Assembly: GCA_019449415.1 (NCBI GenBank)
Contig: JAGRPP010000026.1
Coordinates: 62,001 to 126,000 of the forward strand
Reading direction: 5' to 3'
Source: Geothrix sp.
GTDB lineage: Bacteria; Acidobacteriota; Holophagae; Holophagales; Holophagaceae
Length of the DNA stretch: 64,000 nt
The stretch's first letter is position 1; the number at the start of each line of letters is the position of its first letter. Below are positions 18,491 to 26,796 of this stretch, piece after piece. The notes beneath the pieces are model-generated. The model was given only the letters and a program-made list of their open reading frames with translations. It made no database searches and was not told the DNA's origin. Both the position numbers and the translations under genes were made by a program.

Positions 18491-18596
18491 AGGGCCCCCA
18501 TAGGTAGCAGTCGTGCGGGAGGATGCGGATTCCCATGGGGCTCCGCACCGGCGGCAGTCGCCGCGCGATCCCAGCCTCGGGGGTGGGGACGCCGCC

Positions 18597-18630
18597 ACCC
18601 AGGCCCGCTTTCCCGAAAGGGGTTGGGCCA
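18597..18630. repeat. palindromic repeat, copy 2 of 3
   Basis: ACCCAGGCCCGCTTTCCCG followed by AAAGGGGTTGGGCCA: an imperfect palindrome with CTTTCCCGAAAG at the centre and CCCAGG/TTGGGC outer arms. It shares the CGCTTTCC-GAAAG core with copy 3, 32 bp downstream. Confidence 0.5.
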
Positions 18631-18662
18631 GTCCGCGGCGAGGGCTGTCAGAACCAGTGGGG

Positions 18663-18698
18663 GGTGGCCCAGGCGCTTTCCGAAGGGCGTACCTGGGG
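18663..18698. repeat. palindromic repeat, copy 3 of 3
   Basis: GGTGGCCCAGGCGCTTTCCG followed by AAGGGCGTACCTGGGG; outer arms CCCAGG/CCTGGG, core GCTTTCCGAAGGGC. Reverse-complement match to copy 1 at 17041. Confidence 0.55.
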
Positions 18699-18799
18699 TG
18701 CGCGAGGCCGCGACACGAGCCTTGCCCCTGGCCACCTGCTCTCCGCAGGGGTTGACCGATCTCTCTAGTCCTCTCCCCACCCCCACTCCAGGAGCCCCC

Positions 18800-19321
18800 A
18801 TGATCGTGATCGTCGTGCTCGTCGTTCTCGCCGCCCTGGTCCTGCCGTTCATCGGCGGCCACATCACCCAGTCCAACCGGACGCCGAAGGGCACCCCCGT
18901 GGGCGCCCCCTCGGATTCGAGCGATTGCGGCGTGCTCTGCGCCGAGTGGGACCAGCGGCGGCTGGAGCGCTGCCAGGCCGAAGCGGCCGCGGCCGCAGCC
19001 CAGCGCACCGTGGACAACCTCCGGTCCGACCTCGCGGTCGCCACGGGCGTGGCCATCGTCCTGGCGGCCTCGGCGGCGGCGGCCACCCTCATCCCGGTGA
19101 TCGGCTATGCCGTCGCCGCCGTGCTGGCCGTGGCCGCGGGGGCGGCCCTGCTTGCCGCCGAGTTCATCCTCGGAGAGCTGGCCGCGGCGGGGAGCGCCTT
19201 GACGCATGCGGAACAGCTGGCTGCGACAGCCCGCCAGGCCGAGGCCGACGCCCGCACCCGGCTCGTCCAGACCTGTGGCGACAAGGCCAATGCCTGCCTG
19301 TCCCGCCCCGGTCCCTGCTGA
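18800..19321 (+). CDS. small membrane-anchored protein with Ala-rich helices, unknown
   Basis: 173 residues. N-terminal hydrophobic segment (MIVIVVLVVLAALVLPFIGG), a short linker with two cysteines (SSDCGVLCAEW), a charged helical stretch, then about 70 Ala/Val/Leu-rich residues (VATGVAIVLAASAAAATLIP..., AVLAVAAGAALLAAEFI) forming two predicted membrane helices, and a C-terminal tail with further cysteines (TCGDKANACLSRPGPC). Start ATG 18800 has CCAGGAG just upstream. No family recognised; four or five exposed cysteines suggest disulfides. It converges with the kinase gene, 21 bp away. Confidence 0.6.
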   Translation: MIVIVVLVVLAALVLPFIGGHITQSNRTPKGTPVGAPSDSSDCGVLCAEWDQRRLERCQAEAAAAAAQRTVDNLRSDLAVATGVAIVLAASAAAATLIPVIGYAVAAVLAVAAGAALLAAEFILGELAAAGSALTHAEQLAATARQAEADARTRLVQTCGDKANACLSRPGPC

Positions 19322-19342
19322 CAGGGGCTTTCAGGAAGGCAG

Positions 19343-22300
19343 CTAGGAACCGAGGTGAAGACCCGCGAATTCCGGATGGATGCCGAGGTGGCGGTTGCGC
19401 GTGAGGGCGCGGTTCCACAGCCCGCGGGCCCGTTCCAGGATCGAGGCTCTCTGATCGGCGGGGACGAGCCCGGCCTCCAGGCGCAGCACCGCCGCTTCCA
19501 GGGCGAACAGGAGCGTCTGATCGGCCTGCACTTTGCGGAAACGATCCAGCGCCGCCCGGGCCGCTTCGAGGGGCCCCGGAGCAGCCGGGCCCCGGGCCAG
19601 GCGCCACCGGGCCTCCTCCAGGCAGGTGAAGGCGGTCTCCGCGTAGGCCTGCACATTCGAGGGGTTCTCTTTCTCCATACCGAGGAACTGCTTGCGCGCT
19701 TCCGCGAAGGCCGCGGACGGATCCACGCCCGCCTGGAGCTGCAACCGGGCCTTCAGCCGCCAGGCCGATCCCGACTGGAAGGGCAGCGGCGTATGGAACT
19801 GCTTCTCCACCGACTGGCAGTCCTGAATGAGGCGGTCGCAGGCCTCGAGCTGACCCTCGCGGGGCCCGGCCTGCACCTGGAGCAACCGGAGGTCCAGCCG
19901 GTTCCGCTGGGCCTCGATGTACTTGGGCTGGCTCCCCTCGTTCCACTGGGCCGCCTGCTCGAGGTAGGGCCGGATGTCCCCCTTGAGGTTCCGGACCAGC
20001 TGGGCGGCCTGGATGGCCGCCGCCGTGGCGTTGATGCGCATGATCTGATCCGTCGGGGCCAGGCTGACACCCTGGGCGTTGTCCTCCATGATCCGCTGGA
20101 GGGTCCCCGCGGGATCCTCGCCGGCCCCGTACTGCGCCTTGGCCAGTTCCACCAGGCAATCCGCCCGGATCCCCTTCGCATTCGCCGCGGCCCCCAGGCG
20201 GATGGCCCGTTCCGCGTACTGGATGCCCCGCTGGGCGGCGGCCCGGGCATCGAGCCCGCGGGTGTTCAGATACAGGCTCTCGGGTTGGGCCAGCAGGGCC
20301 CCCGTGTAGGGGAGCCGCCAATCCTGCGGAGAGAGCTTCAGGGCCGACTCCACGGCCTGATAGCCCAGTTCGAAGCTGTTCCCGGGGTCTTCGCCCGCGG
20401 CGACCTTGGCGTAGCAGTAGCTGTAATACGCATTGGCCAGATGGCGGTGGAGGTCCGTCTGCAGGGGATGCCGGAGGACGGCCTGACGCAGCAGTTCCAG
20501 GGCGGCGGTGTCCTCCTGGACACCGCTCTGGCCCACATCCTTTTTGGACATGCTGAGGCGCTGCCACAGGACCGCCTCGATGACCGCCAGCCGGCCTTCG
20601 TCCCCGTGCAGGGCCTTGGCCCCCTCGAACCAGGCCCGGGCCTGGGCCAATGTCTCGGCCGTCGGAGCGCCGAGCGATCGCTGGTGGCTGGCCATCAGAA
20701 GGCTGCACTGCACCAGGGCCTCTGCCACCCTGGGGTCGCTCCGGGCGATCAGGCGGGCCGCCTCCAGTGCGCGGGCCGCAGCCTGAAGGGCCCCCATGGC
20801 CTCCTGGTGGGCGTGCTTCACATACAACCGCTCCCGCTTCTCGACCAGGATCCGGGCCTCCAGGAACAAGCCTTCGGCCTGTTCCACCGGCGAGGCCTGG
20901 GCATCCTTGGCATGCTGGAGCGCCTCCTCCAGGCGGCCCTCCAGCAGGTCCACCTGCCCCAGGAGGGTGTGGGTGCGCTCGGGCATCGCGGCCGCCTGGG
21001 CCCGGATGGCGGCCACCGAGGGTTTCAGGAGCTCCTCCCGGAGGGCCTCCAGGCGGGCCTGCCGGACTCCCGGATCAGGGATGGTCCGGGCCTGCCTGAG
21101 GCCCTGGTCGTAGAGTTCGGCCAGGACGAGGCCATAGGCCAGCTCGCTCTCTTGGGTCCTGAAACCCAGGGCGCGGGCCCTTTCCAGCTGAACCCGGGCC
21201 TCGGGCCATTCCTCCAGGAGCTGGTGCCCCCGGCCCAGGGCATAGGCCCGGGGCGCCTCGGCGCGGGTCCCGTCCACCGCGAGGACGGCCATCTTCCGGC
21301 GGATGGCCTGAAGGACGGGCCGCAGGTCATGGGCAGGCAGCAGGTACTCCCGCTTCAGCACGCTTTCCATGGCGGCCGCTTCCGCGCCGAGCCGGGCGTT
21401 CTCCAGCGCAATCAAGCCCGCCCGCCGAGAGGCGACCAGGGTATAGCCAAGGCCCAACAGGAGCAGCACCGAGGCCCCCGCGAGAACCCGGGCCGTCATG
21501 CGGTTCCGCCGGGACCAGCGGCTCACTTGATCCAGGAACCCCACCCGGGTCGCGTGGATGGGTTCACCCCGGCTGGCCCGCTCCAGATCCTCGGCCAAGG
21601 CCTCAGCCGTGGCATAGCGCCGCGAGGGATCCTTTTCCATAGCCTTGGCGACGATGATGGCCAGGTCTTTGGGAAGGCCGGGCACCTGGGCCCGGAGGGA
21701 GCGCGGCTCCTCCTCCAGGACCCGGCGCAGCAGGTCCCCGGGATGGAGGTCCCCTTCCGGGGTGGCGGCCCGCAGATCGCGGGTGCTCGGGGCAGATGCC
21801 GTGGGACCCGGGGTGGTCCTGAAGGGCGGGTGGCCCGTGAGCACGGCGTAGAGCGTGGCGCCCAGCCCGTAGATGTCCGCGCGAAAATCCACGGGCGCGA
21901 CCCCCGTCACCTGCTCCGGGGCCATGAAGTCCACGGTGCCCATCATCAGGCCCGAGCGGGTGAGCCCGCCCTCCTCATCCCGGGCCAGGCCGAAGTCCGA
22001 CAGGCGGGCCTGGGGCCCTTCCTCCGTATCCTCGATGAGAATGTTGGCGGGCTTCACATCCCGGTGGATCAGGCCCATGCGGTGGGCCGCGCCCAGGCCG
22101 CGGGCGGCCTGGGCCGCGAGCACGACCTTGGTCCGCCAGTCGTCGCTGGCGTGGAGGTCCGCGAAGGTCCGCCCCTCCACCAGCTGGAGGAGGATGCAGG
22201 GGCGCCCTTCCAGCGTGCCAGTGTCGTGCACGCGCACCACATTCGGGTGCTCCACCCGAGCCTGGAGGCGCGCTTCCAGCAGCAGCCGATCAGCCTCCTT

Positions 22301-22444
22301 CAGGTCGCTGCTGCGCACGAACTTCACCGCCACGGGGCGCTCCAGGCCTGCATCCCAGGCCCGGTGGACCTCGCCCATGCCGCCGGCGCCCAGCAGGCCC
22401 TTGAGGGTGATGCGCCCATCCAGGGAACTCAGCAGCAGGCTCAT
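19343..22444 (-). CDS. membrane-anchored Ser/Thr protein kinase with helical-repeat tail
   Basis: 1033 residues. A PknB-type kinase domain fills residues 1-270: glycine loop GAGGMGEV (19-26), catalytic Lys 41 in AVKFV, HRDVKPAN (127-134) and DFGLA (150-154), all intact, so it should be active. Around residue 320 a single membrane segment (RVLAGASVLLLLGLGYTLVA) places the remaining ~690 residues in the periplasm; they are Ala/Leu-rich alpha-helical and look like degenerate TPR units (LEYALQHAKDAQ-like and YGAGEDPAGTLQ segments). No PASTA domains. Its ATG overlaps the stop of the upstream MocR-type regulator gene (ATGA), so the two are translationally coupled. Confidence 0.88.
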   Translation of the reverse strand: MSLLLSSLDGRITLKGLLGAGGMGEVHRAWDAGLERPVAVKFVRSSDLKEADRLLLEARLQARVEHPNVVRVHDTGTLEGRPCILLQLVEGRTFADLHASDDWRTKVVLAAQAARGLGAAHRMGLIHRDVKPANILIEDTEEGPQARLSDFGLARDEEGGLTRSGLMMGTVDFMAPEQVTGVAPVDFRADIYGLGATLYAVLTGHPPFRTTPGPTASAPSTRDLRAATPEGDLHPGDLLRRVLEEEPRSLRAQVPGLPKDLAIIVAKAMEKDPSRRYATAEALAEDLERASRGEPIHATRVGFLDQVSRWSRRNRMTARVLAGASVLLLLGLGYTLVASRRAGLIALENARLGAEAAAMESVLKREYLLPAHDLRPVLQAIRRKMAVLAVDGTRAEAPRAYALGRGHQLLEEWPEARVQLERARALGFRTQESELAYGLVLAELYDQGLRQARTIPDPGVRQARLEALREELLKPSVAAIRAQAAAMPERTHTLLGQVDLLEGRLEEALQHAKDAQASPVEQAEGLFLEARILVEKRERLYVKHAHQEAMGALQAAARALEAARLIARSDPRVAEALVQCSLLMASHQRSLGAPTAETLAQARAWFEGAKALHGDEGRLAVIEAVLWQRLSMSKKDVGQSGVQEDTAALELLRQAVLRHPLQTDLHRHLANAYYSYCYAKVAAGEDPGNSFELGYQAVESALKLSPQDWRLPYTGALLAQPESLYLNTRGLDARAAAQRGIQYAERAIRLGAAANAKGIRADCLVELAKAQYGAGEDPAGTLQRIMEDNAQGVSLAPTDQIMRINATAAAIQAAQLVRNLKGDIRPYLEQAAQWNEGSQPKYIEAQRNRLDLRLLQVQAGPREGQLEACDRLIQDCQSVEKQFHTPLPFQSGSAWRLKARLQLQAGVDPSAAFAEARKQFLGMEKENPSNVQAYAETAFTCLEEARWRLARGPAAPGPLEAARAALDRFRKVQADQTLLFALEAAVLRLEAGLVPADQRASILERARGLWNRALTRNRHLGIHPEFAGLHLGS

Positions 22445-23907
22445 CGGTCGCCTCCCAGCGCGGCGCGCATGCGGAGGGCCACCTCCTCCAAGTCGGATTC
22501 GGGATAGTTCGAGAAGCCCAGCCGCAGGGCCTGCACCGGGCCGCCATCGAAGGCAAACCGCCGTCCGGGCTGGAAGGCCACGCCATGCTCGAGGGCCCGG
22601 GCCGCCCAGCGGTCCACATCCACCCCTTCGGCCACCCGGGCCCACAAGGCCAATCCGCCTTCGGGCACCTGGAAGGTCAATTCCCCGCCCAGGGCGCGGC
22701 CCAGCGCGCGGCAGAGGACATCCCGGCGGGTCCGGTAGGTCTGCTGCATGCGGTTGAGGTGGCGGTGGATGGCCCCGTCATCCAGCAGCTCGGCAAAGGC
22801 CCGCTCCAGCACCATGTCCCCCTGGCGGTCGAGCGCCTGCCGCAAGGCGCGCATGCGGGCGACGAGTGGCGCCGGTCCATGCACGAACCCCAGGCGCAGG
22901 TTGGGGCTGAAGATCTTGCTGAGGGTGCCCACGTGGATCACCACCCCGGCGCGGTCCTCCGCCGCCAGGGGGGCCCGCGGGCGGCCCTCGAAGAGGAACT
23001 CGCTGTCCTGGTCGTTCTCGATGACGGCGAAGCGATGGGCCTGGGCCATGGCCATGAGGCGGGCGCGCCGCTCGGCCGACAGGGCCACCAGGGTGGGGTA
23101 CTGGCGCAGCGGCGTGACGAAGACGGCCCGCAGGCGCTCGGATTCCGCCAACTGCGCCAGGGCGCCGACGCGCATCCCCTCGGCATCCACGGGCACCGGA
23201 AGGCAGCGCGCCCCGCCCCGGGCGAACGCCTCCCATACGCCGGGGTGGCCCAGGGCCTCGACCGCCACGGCCTCACCGGCGGAGATCAGCGCCTGTCCCA
23301 CCAGGAACAGGGCCATCTGGCTGCCGCGGGTGACCAGGATGTTTTCCGGGGAGGCGGCGATGCCCCGGGATTCGCTGAGCATCCGGGCCAGCGACTGGCG
23401 AAGCATGGGGTGGCCCTGGGGATCCTCCAGTTCCAGGTTCTGCTGGCGGTTCAGGACCAGGGCCCGGCGGTAGGCCCGCGCCAGCTCCGCGCCGGGCAGC
23501 AGGCGAGGATCCGGGAGGCCGCTGGCGACCTTCAGCAGGCCCGGCGAACCCTTGGGAGCCTCCTCCAGCCGCCCCGACGCCAGGTCGAAGCCCATGGCGG
23601 TCCCCTCGGGAACCACCCCGGCCGAAGGGGGCTGCCCGGGCAGCCGGGTCGGGGGGTCCGGCGCCACGACACTTCCCTCCCCCGGCGTGGAGACCACCCA
23701 GCCCTCTGCCTGCAGCTCCCGGTAGGCGGCCATCACGGTGTTGCGGCTCACCCCCAGCCGCTCGCCGAGAGTCCGGTAGCCCGGCAGGCCGTCCCCGGGG
23801 TGGAGGCGTCCGCGGTGGATCTCCTGCATGAGGGAGTGGGCGATCTGCAGATAGACCGGCTCCCGGCTCTGGGGATCGAGAAAGACTGTGGGCGTCCTAG
23901 CGCTCAG
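22441..23907 (-). CDS. MocR-type regulator: GntR DNA-binding domain plus aminotransferase-like domain (predicted CTG start)
   Basis: About 488 residues. Winged-helix GntR domain (REPVYLQIAHSLMQEI..., LGERLGVSRNTVMAAYREL) followed by a fold-type I aminotransferase-like domain with the PLP lysine kept (GTLSKIFSP, Lys about 331). No ATG, GTG or TTG lies upstream of the internal Met at 23829, yet the HTH clearly begins earlier and the frame is open back to a TAG. A CTG at 23907 preceded by GGAG at six bases is the best start. Such proteins sense PLP or a PLP-linked ligand. Its stop overlaps the kinase start. The target is unknown. Confidence 0.82.
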   Translation of the reverse strand: MSARTPTVFLDPQSREPVYLQIAHSLMQEIHRGRLHPGDGLPGYRTLGERLGVSRNTVMAAYRELQAEGWVVSTPGEGSVVAPDPPTRLPGQPPSAGVVPEGTAMGFDLASGRLEEAPKGSPGLLKVASGLPDPRLLPGAELARAYRRALVLNRQQNLELEDPQGHPMLRQSLARMLSESRGIAASPENILVTRGSQMALFLVGQALISAGEAVAVEALGHPGVWEAFARGGARCLPVPVDAEGMRVGALAQLAESERLRAVFVTPLRQYPTLVALSAERRARLMAMAQAHRFAVIENDQDSEFLFEGRPRAPLAAEDRAGVVIHVGTLSKIFSPNLRLGFVHGPAPLVARMRALRQALDRQGDMVLERAFAELLDDGAIHRHLNRMQQTYRTRRDVLCRALGRALGGELTFQVPEGGLALWARVAEGVDVDRWAARALEHGVAFQPGRRFAFDGGPVQALRLGFSNYPESDLEEVALRMRAALGGDR

Positions 23908-24051
23908 GGCTGGCTCCGGGTTGGGGGGACCAGTCTACGGGGGATCCGCAACATCCGGCAATTCCAGGTGGCCCACCCAGCTTCTCAGAATCGTACCTCC
24001 CCTCCCCATGGCCGATCTCCGAGGCTGAAGCACCCATCCTGGAGGACCTCC

Positions 24052-26712
24052 ATGCGCCCTGCCGCCCCGCCCCCACACCGCCTCAGTGCCATCCGGGCCC
24101 TGCTCACAGGAGCCTTGTCCCTCCTGATCTCAGCGTGCGGGGGAGGCGGTGGTGGTTCCAGCACGCCCCCCCCGACCCCGTCTTCCATCACCCCGACCCT
24201 GACCTCCATCACCGTCGTTCCCACGGCACCCACCCTCATCGTGGGCGCCTCGGTGAGTATCCAGGCCACGGGTCGCTTCTCCGACGGCACCACGGTCACA
24301 CCTTACGCCGTGACCTGGACCTCCAGCGCCCCGGGAACGGCCTCCGTTTCCGCCAGCGGCCTCGTGAGCGGGGTGGCAGCCGGAACCGCCACCATCACCG
24401 CGACCCAGGGCGCGATCCAGGGCTCTGTCGTCGTAACCGTCAACGCCTCCTCCTCCGCCCTCACCTCCATCACCCTCGCCCCCTCCGCCCCCACCCTCAT
24501 CGTGGGCGCCTCTGTGGATATCCAGGCCACGGGCCACTTCTCCGACGGCACCACGGTCACACCCTACTCAGTGACCTGGACCTCCAGCGCCCCGGGGACA
24601 GCTTCCGTCTCCTCCAGCGGCCTGGTGAGCGGGGTGGCGGCCGGAACCGCCACCATCACCGCGACCCAGGGCACCATCCAGGGGTCCACCGTCGTGACTG
24701 TCAACGCCTCGCCCGCGGTCCTCACCTCCATCACCCTCAACCCCTCGGGGCCCACCCTCAATGTGGGCGCCTCGGTCGACATCCAGGCCACGGGCCACTT
24801 CTCCGATGGCACCACGGTCACGCCCTATGACAGTTCAGTGACTTGGACTTCCAGCGCCCCCGGAACGGCCTCCGTTTCCGCCAGCGGCCTGGTGGACGGG
24901 GTGGCGGCCGGAACCGCCACCATTACCGCGACCCAGGGCGCCATCCAGGGCTCCGCTGCCGTAACCGTCAATGCCTCCTCCGCCGTTCTCACCTCCATCA
25001 CCCTCGACCCCGCCGCGGGCGTCACCCTGAATGTGGGGCAGACGGCGGATTTCACCGCCACCGCCAACTGGTCCAACGGCACCTCGACCACACCTTACGA
25101 TTCCAGCGTCACCTGGACCACCAACCTTCCCGGCGTGGCCACCGTGAATTCCGCTGGGGTCGTCACGGCCGTCGCCGCCGGATCCGCCATCCTCACGGCC
25201 ACTGCCAGCGGCCTCAACACCACGGCCACCATCACCGTGAGCCCCTCCAGCCCCACCCTCACCTCCATCACCCTCAATCCGGCGGCGGGCGTGACGCTGA
25301 ATGTGGGGCAGACCGCAGATTTCACCGCCACCGCCAACTGGTCCAACGGCACTTCCACCACCCCCTATGACGCCAATGTGACCTGGTCCACCAACACCCC
25401 CAGTGTCGCCACCGTGAATTCGGCGGGCGTTGTCACGGCTGTCGGCGCCGGATCCGCCACACTCACGGCCGCCGCCAACGGCCGCAGCACCACGGCTGCC
25501 ATCACCGTGAACGCCTCCAGCCCCACCCTCACCTCCATCACTCTCAATCCCATCAGCAGCGCCCTGAATATCGGGCAAACCGTGGACATCGCAGCGACCG
25601 GGCACCTCTCGAACGGCACCACCGACTCTCCCTATGACACCCGGGCGATCTGGACTTCCAGCGCCCCGGCCGTGGCCACGGTGGATTCCATCGGGGTGGT
25701 GACGGCCCTATCCGCAGGCACGGCCACCATCACAGCCAGCGCCTCGGGGGTCTCCGGCACAGCATCCATCACCGTCAACGCCGGCCCCACGGTGACCTCC
25801 ATTTCACTGGACCCCGCCAGCGCCACGCTGAACATCGGCCAGACCGTGGACATCACCTCGACTGTGAACTGGTCCAACGGCACCAGCACGGTCCCCTACG
25901 ACTCCCACCTGACCTGGACCAGTTCTGCGCCGTCAGTGGCCACCGTGAACGCCGGAGGCGTGGTGACCGGGGTCGCCGCAGGAGCGGCCACCATCACCGC
26001 AAGCCTGAACGGGGTGTCCCGCACAGCCGCCATCACGGTGAGTGCCGCGGCGCCGACCCTCACCTCCATCACCTTGAATCCCACATCCGCCACGGGGAGC
26101 GCCGGGCAGACCATGGACATCACCGCCACGGGCCGTTTCTCGGACGGATCGATCGTGACGCCCTACGATGCCCAGGTCACCTGGACTTCCAACGCCCCGA
26201 CGGTGGCCACAGTGAATGCCGCAGGCCTCGTCACCGCCGTCTGGAGAGGCACGGCGCTCATCACCGCCACCAAGGGCGCCATCTCGGCCACCTGCACCGT
26301 CACCGTCAATCAGCCCTTCGACGCCGCCCTGGTCGGCCGGTGGCTCTTCGTCGGCGTGCCCAACCCCATCGATTACTCCAATGCAGCGACGCAATACACA
26401 TTCAATTCCGACGGGACCTTCACCTACTTCCTGACCAAGGATTTCGGCGTCACCAGCGGTCCCTACGGCAAGGTGGAGGCAGTCCATGTGGGCAGCTTCT
26501 CCAACACCTCCAATCAGATCATCCTCAACTGCACGAGCCATGTCACCAACTACTACGGCGTCGATAAGCACACCCTGGTCTACCAAGCGCCGATGACGCC
26601 AGGGATCCATGTGCACACCGATGTCAGTTTCCCCTTCGTCAATGTGCTCCGCAGCAGGAACGATGGCTTCGACTTCATGAATACCGGCCTGCTGGACCAT
26701 ACGAAGCAGTAA
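24052..26712 (+). CDS. lipoprotein with eight bacterial Ig-like (BIG2-type) repeats
   Basis: 886 residues. Signal LLTGALSLLISAC, Cys followed by six Gly, then eight repeats of about 86-89 residues, each opening LTSITL.P and containing V.IQATG.FSDGTTVTPY, VTWTSSAPGTASVS and G.ATITAT.G.I.G. Repeats 1-3 and 4-5 are nearly identical at the DNA level (258-267-bp units). The last ~130 residues form a separate beta-rich domain (LVGRWLFVGVPNPIDYSN, NSDGTFTYFLTKDFG) resembling a lipocalin-like fold. Ribosome-binding site GGAGG at 24041. Probable surface-exposed adhesin or structural protein; ligand unknown. Confidence 0.85.
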   Translation: MRPAAPPPHRLSAIRALLTGALSLLISACGGGGGGSSTPPPTPSSITPTLTSITVVPTAPTLIVGASVSIQATGRFSDGTTVTPYAVTWTSSAPGTASVSASGLVSGVAAGTATITATQGAIQGSVVVTVNASSSALTSITLAPSAPTLIVGASVDIQATGHFSDGTTVTPYSVTWTSSAPGTASVSSSGLVSGVAAGTATITATQGTIQGSTVVTVNASPAVLTSITLNPSGPTLNVGASVDIQATGHFSDGTTVTPYDSSVTWTSSAPGTASVSASGLVDGVAAGTATITATQGAIQGSAAVTVNASSAVLTSITLDPAAGVTLNVGQTADFTATANWSNGTSTTPYDSSVTWTTNLPGVATVNSAGVVTAVAAGSAILTATASGLNTTATITVSPSSPTLTSITLNPAAGVTLNVGQTADFTATANWSNGTSTTPYDANVTWSTNTPSVATVNSAGVVTAVGAGSATLTAAANGRSTTAAITVNASSPTLTSITLNPISSALNIGQTVDIAATGHLSNGTTDSPYDTRAIWTSSAPAVATVDSIGVVTALSAGTATITASASGVSGTASITVNAGPTVTSISLDPASATLNIGQTVDITSTVNWSNGTSTVPYDSHLTWTSSAPSVATVNAGGVVTGVAAGAATITASLNGVSRTAAITVSAAAPTLTSITLNPTSATGSAGQTMDITATGRFSDGSIVTPYDAQVTWTSNAPTVATVNAAGLVTAVWRGTALITATKGAISATCTVTVNQPFDAALVGRWLFVGVPNPIDYSNAATQYTFNSDGTFTYFLTKDFGVTSGPYGKVEAVHVGSFSNTSNQIILNCTSHVTNYYGVDKHTLVYQAPMTPGIHVHTDVSFPFVNVLRSRNDGFDFMNTGLLDHTKQ
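24195..26310 (+). repeat. tandem 258-267 bp repeats inside the Ig-like lipoprotein gene
   Basis: Eight in-frame units starting near 24195, 24460, 24720, 24985, 25258, 25528, 25791 and 26058. The first three share long identical stretches (for example GGCACCACGGTCAC and GGAACCGCCACCATCAC), as do units four and five (ACCGCCACCGCCAACTGG). Units six to eight are more diverged. The pattern is of recent duplications layered on older ones. Confidence 0.8.
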
Positions 26713-26727
26713 AGGCTGGACCCGACG

Positions 26728-26758
26728 GAGGCGGGGGCCTCGAAGCCCCCGCCTTCCT
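26728..26758 (+). terminator. stem-loop after the Ig-like lipoprotein gene
   Basis: GGCGGGGGC (26730-26738) pairs with GCCCCCGCC (26745-26753) across a six-base loop, followed by TTCCTGT. GC-rich stem is strong; the T-tract is weak, so termination is likely but not certain. Confidence 0.55.
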
Positions 26759-26784
26759 GTGCATCTGGGTCACTTCGGGCCTGC

Positions 26785-26790
26785 TAATCT
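26785..26790 (+). promoter_or_regulatory. -10-like box with possible leaderless start
   Basis: TAATCT, preceded by TGC (extended -10), ends seven bases before the ATG at 26797. A transcript starting at the usual distance would begin on or next to the start codon, and no Shine-Dalgarno sequence is present. The -35 region is not recognisable. Confidence 0.3.
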
Positions 26791-26796
26791 GAAACC

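Larger units (their letters stand above)
18491..18799. other. 309-bp intergenic region with two palindromic repeats
   Basis: Region between divergent genes (the minus-strand propeller lipoprotein and the plus-strand gene at 18800). It contains two of the three palindromic repeat copies (18597-18630 and 18663-18698). No open frame with a ribosome-binding site was found. Promoters for both neighbours must lie here, but none with a clear -35/-10 pair could be picked out. Confidence 0.6.

Noticed and set aside
15506..19321. Open frame of more than 1200 codons on the plus strand running through the lipoprotein genes.
   Set aside because: It is a shadow of the minus-strand genes: high-GC third-position bias keeps the opposite strand open, composition is Gly/Arg/His-rich, and only its last part (from 18800) has a start site and sensible protein.
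22585..24051. N-terminal extension of the Ig-like lipoprotein across the MocR gene.
   Set aside because: The extension is antisense to the MocR gene and would remove the lipoprotein signal; the ATG at 24052 with GGAGG is the true start.
24195..26310. CRISPR array.
   Set aside because: Repeat units are 258-267 bp, in frame and without spacers; they are protein-domain duplications.
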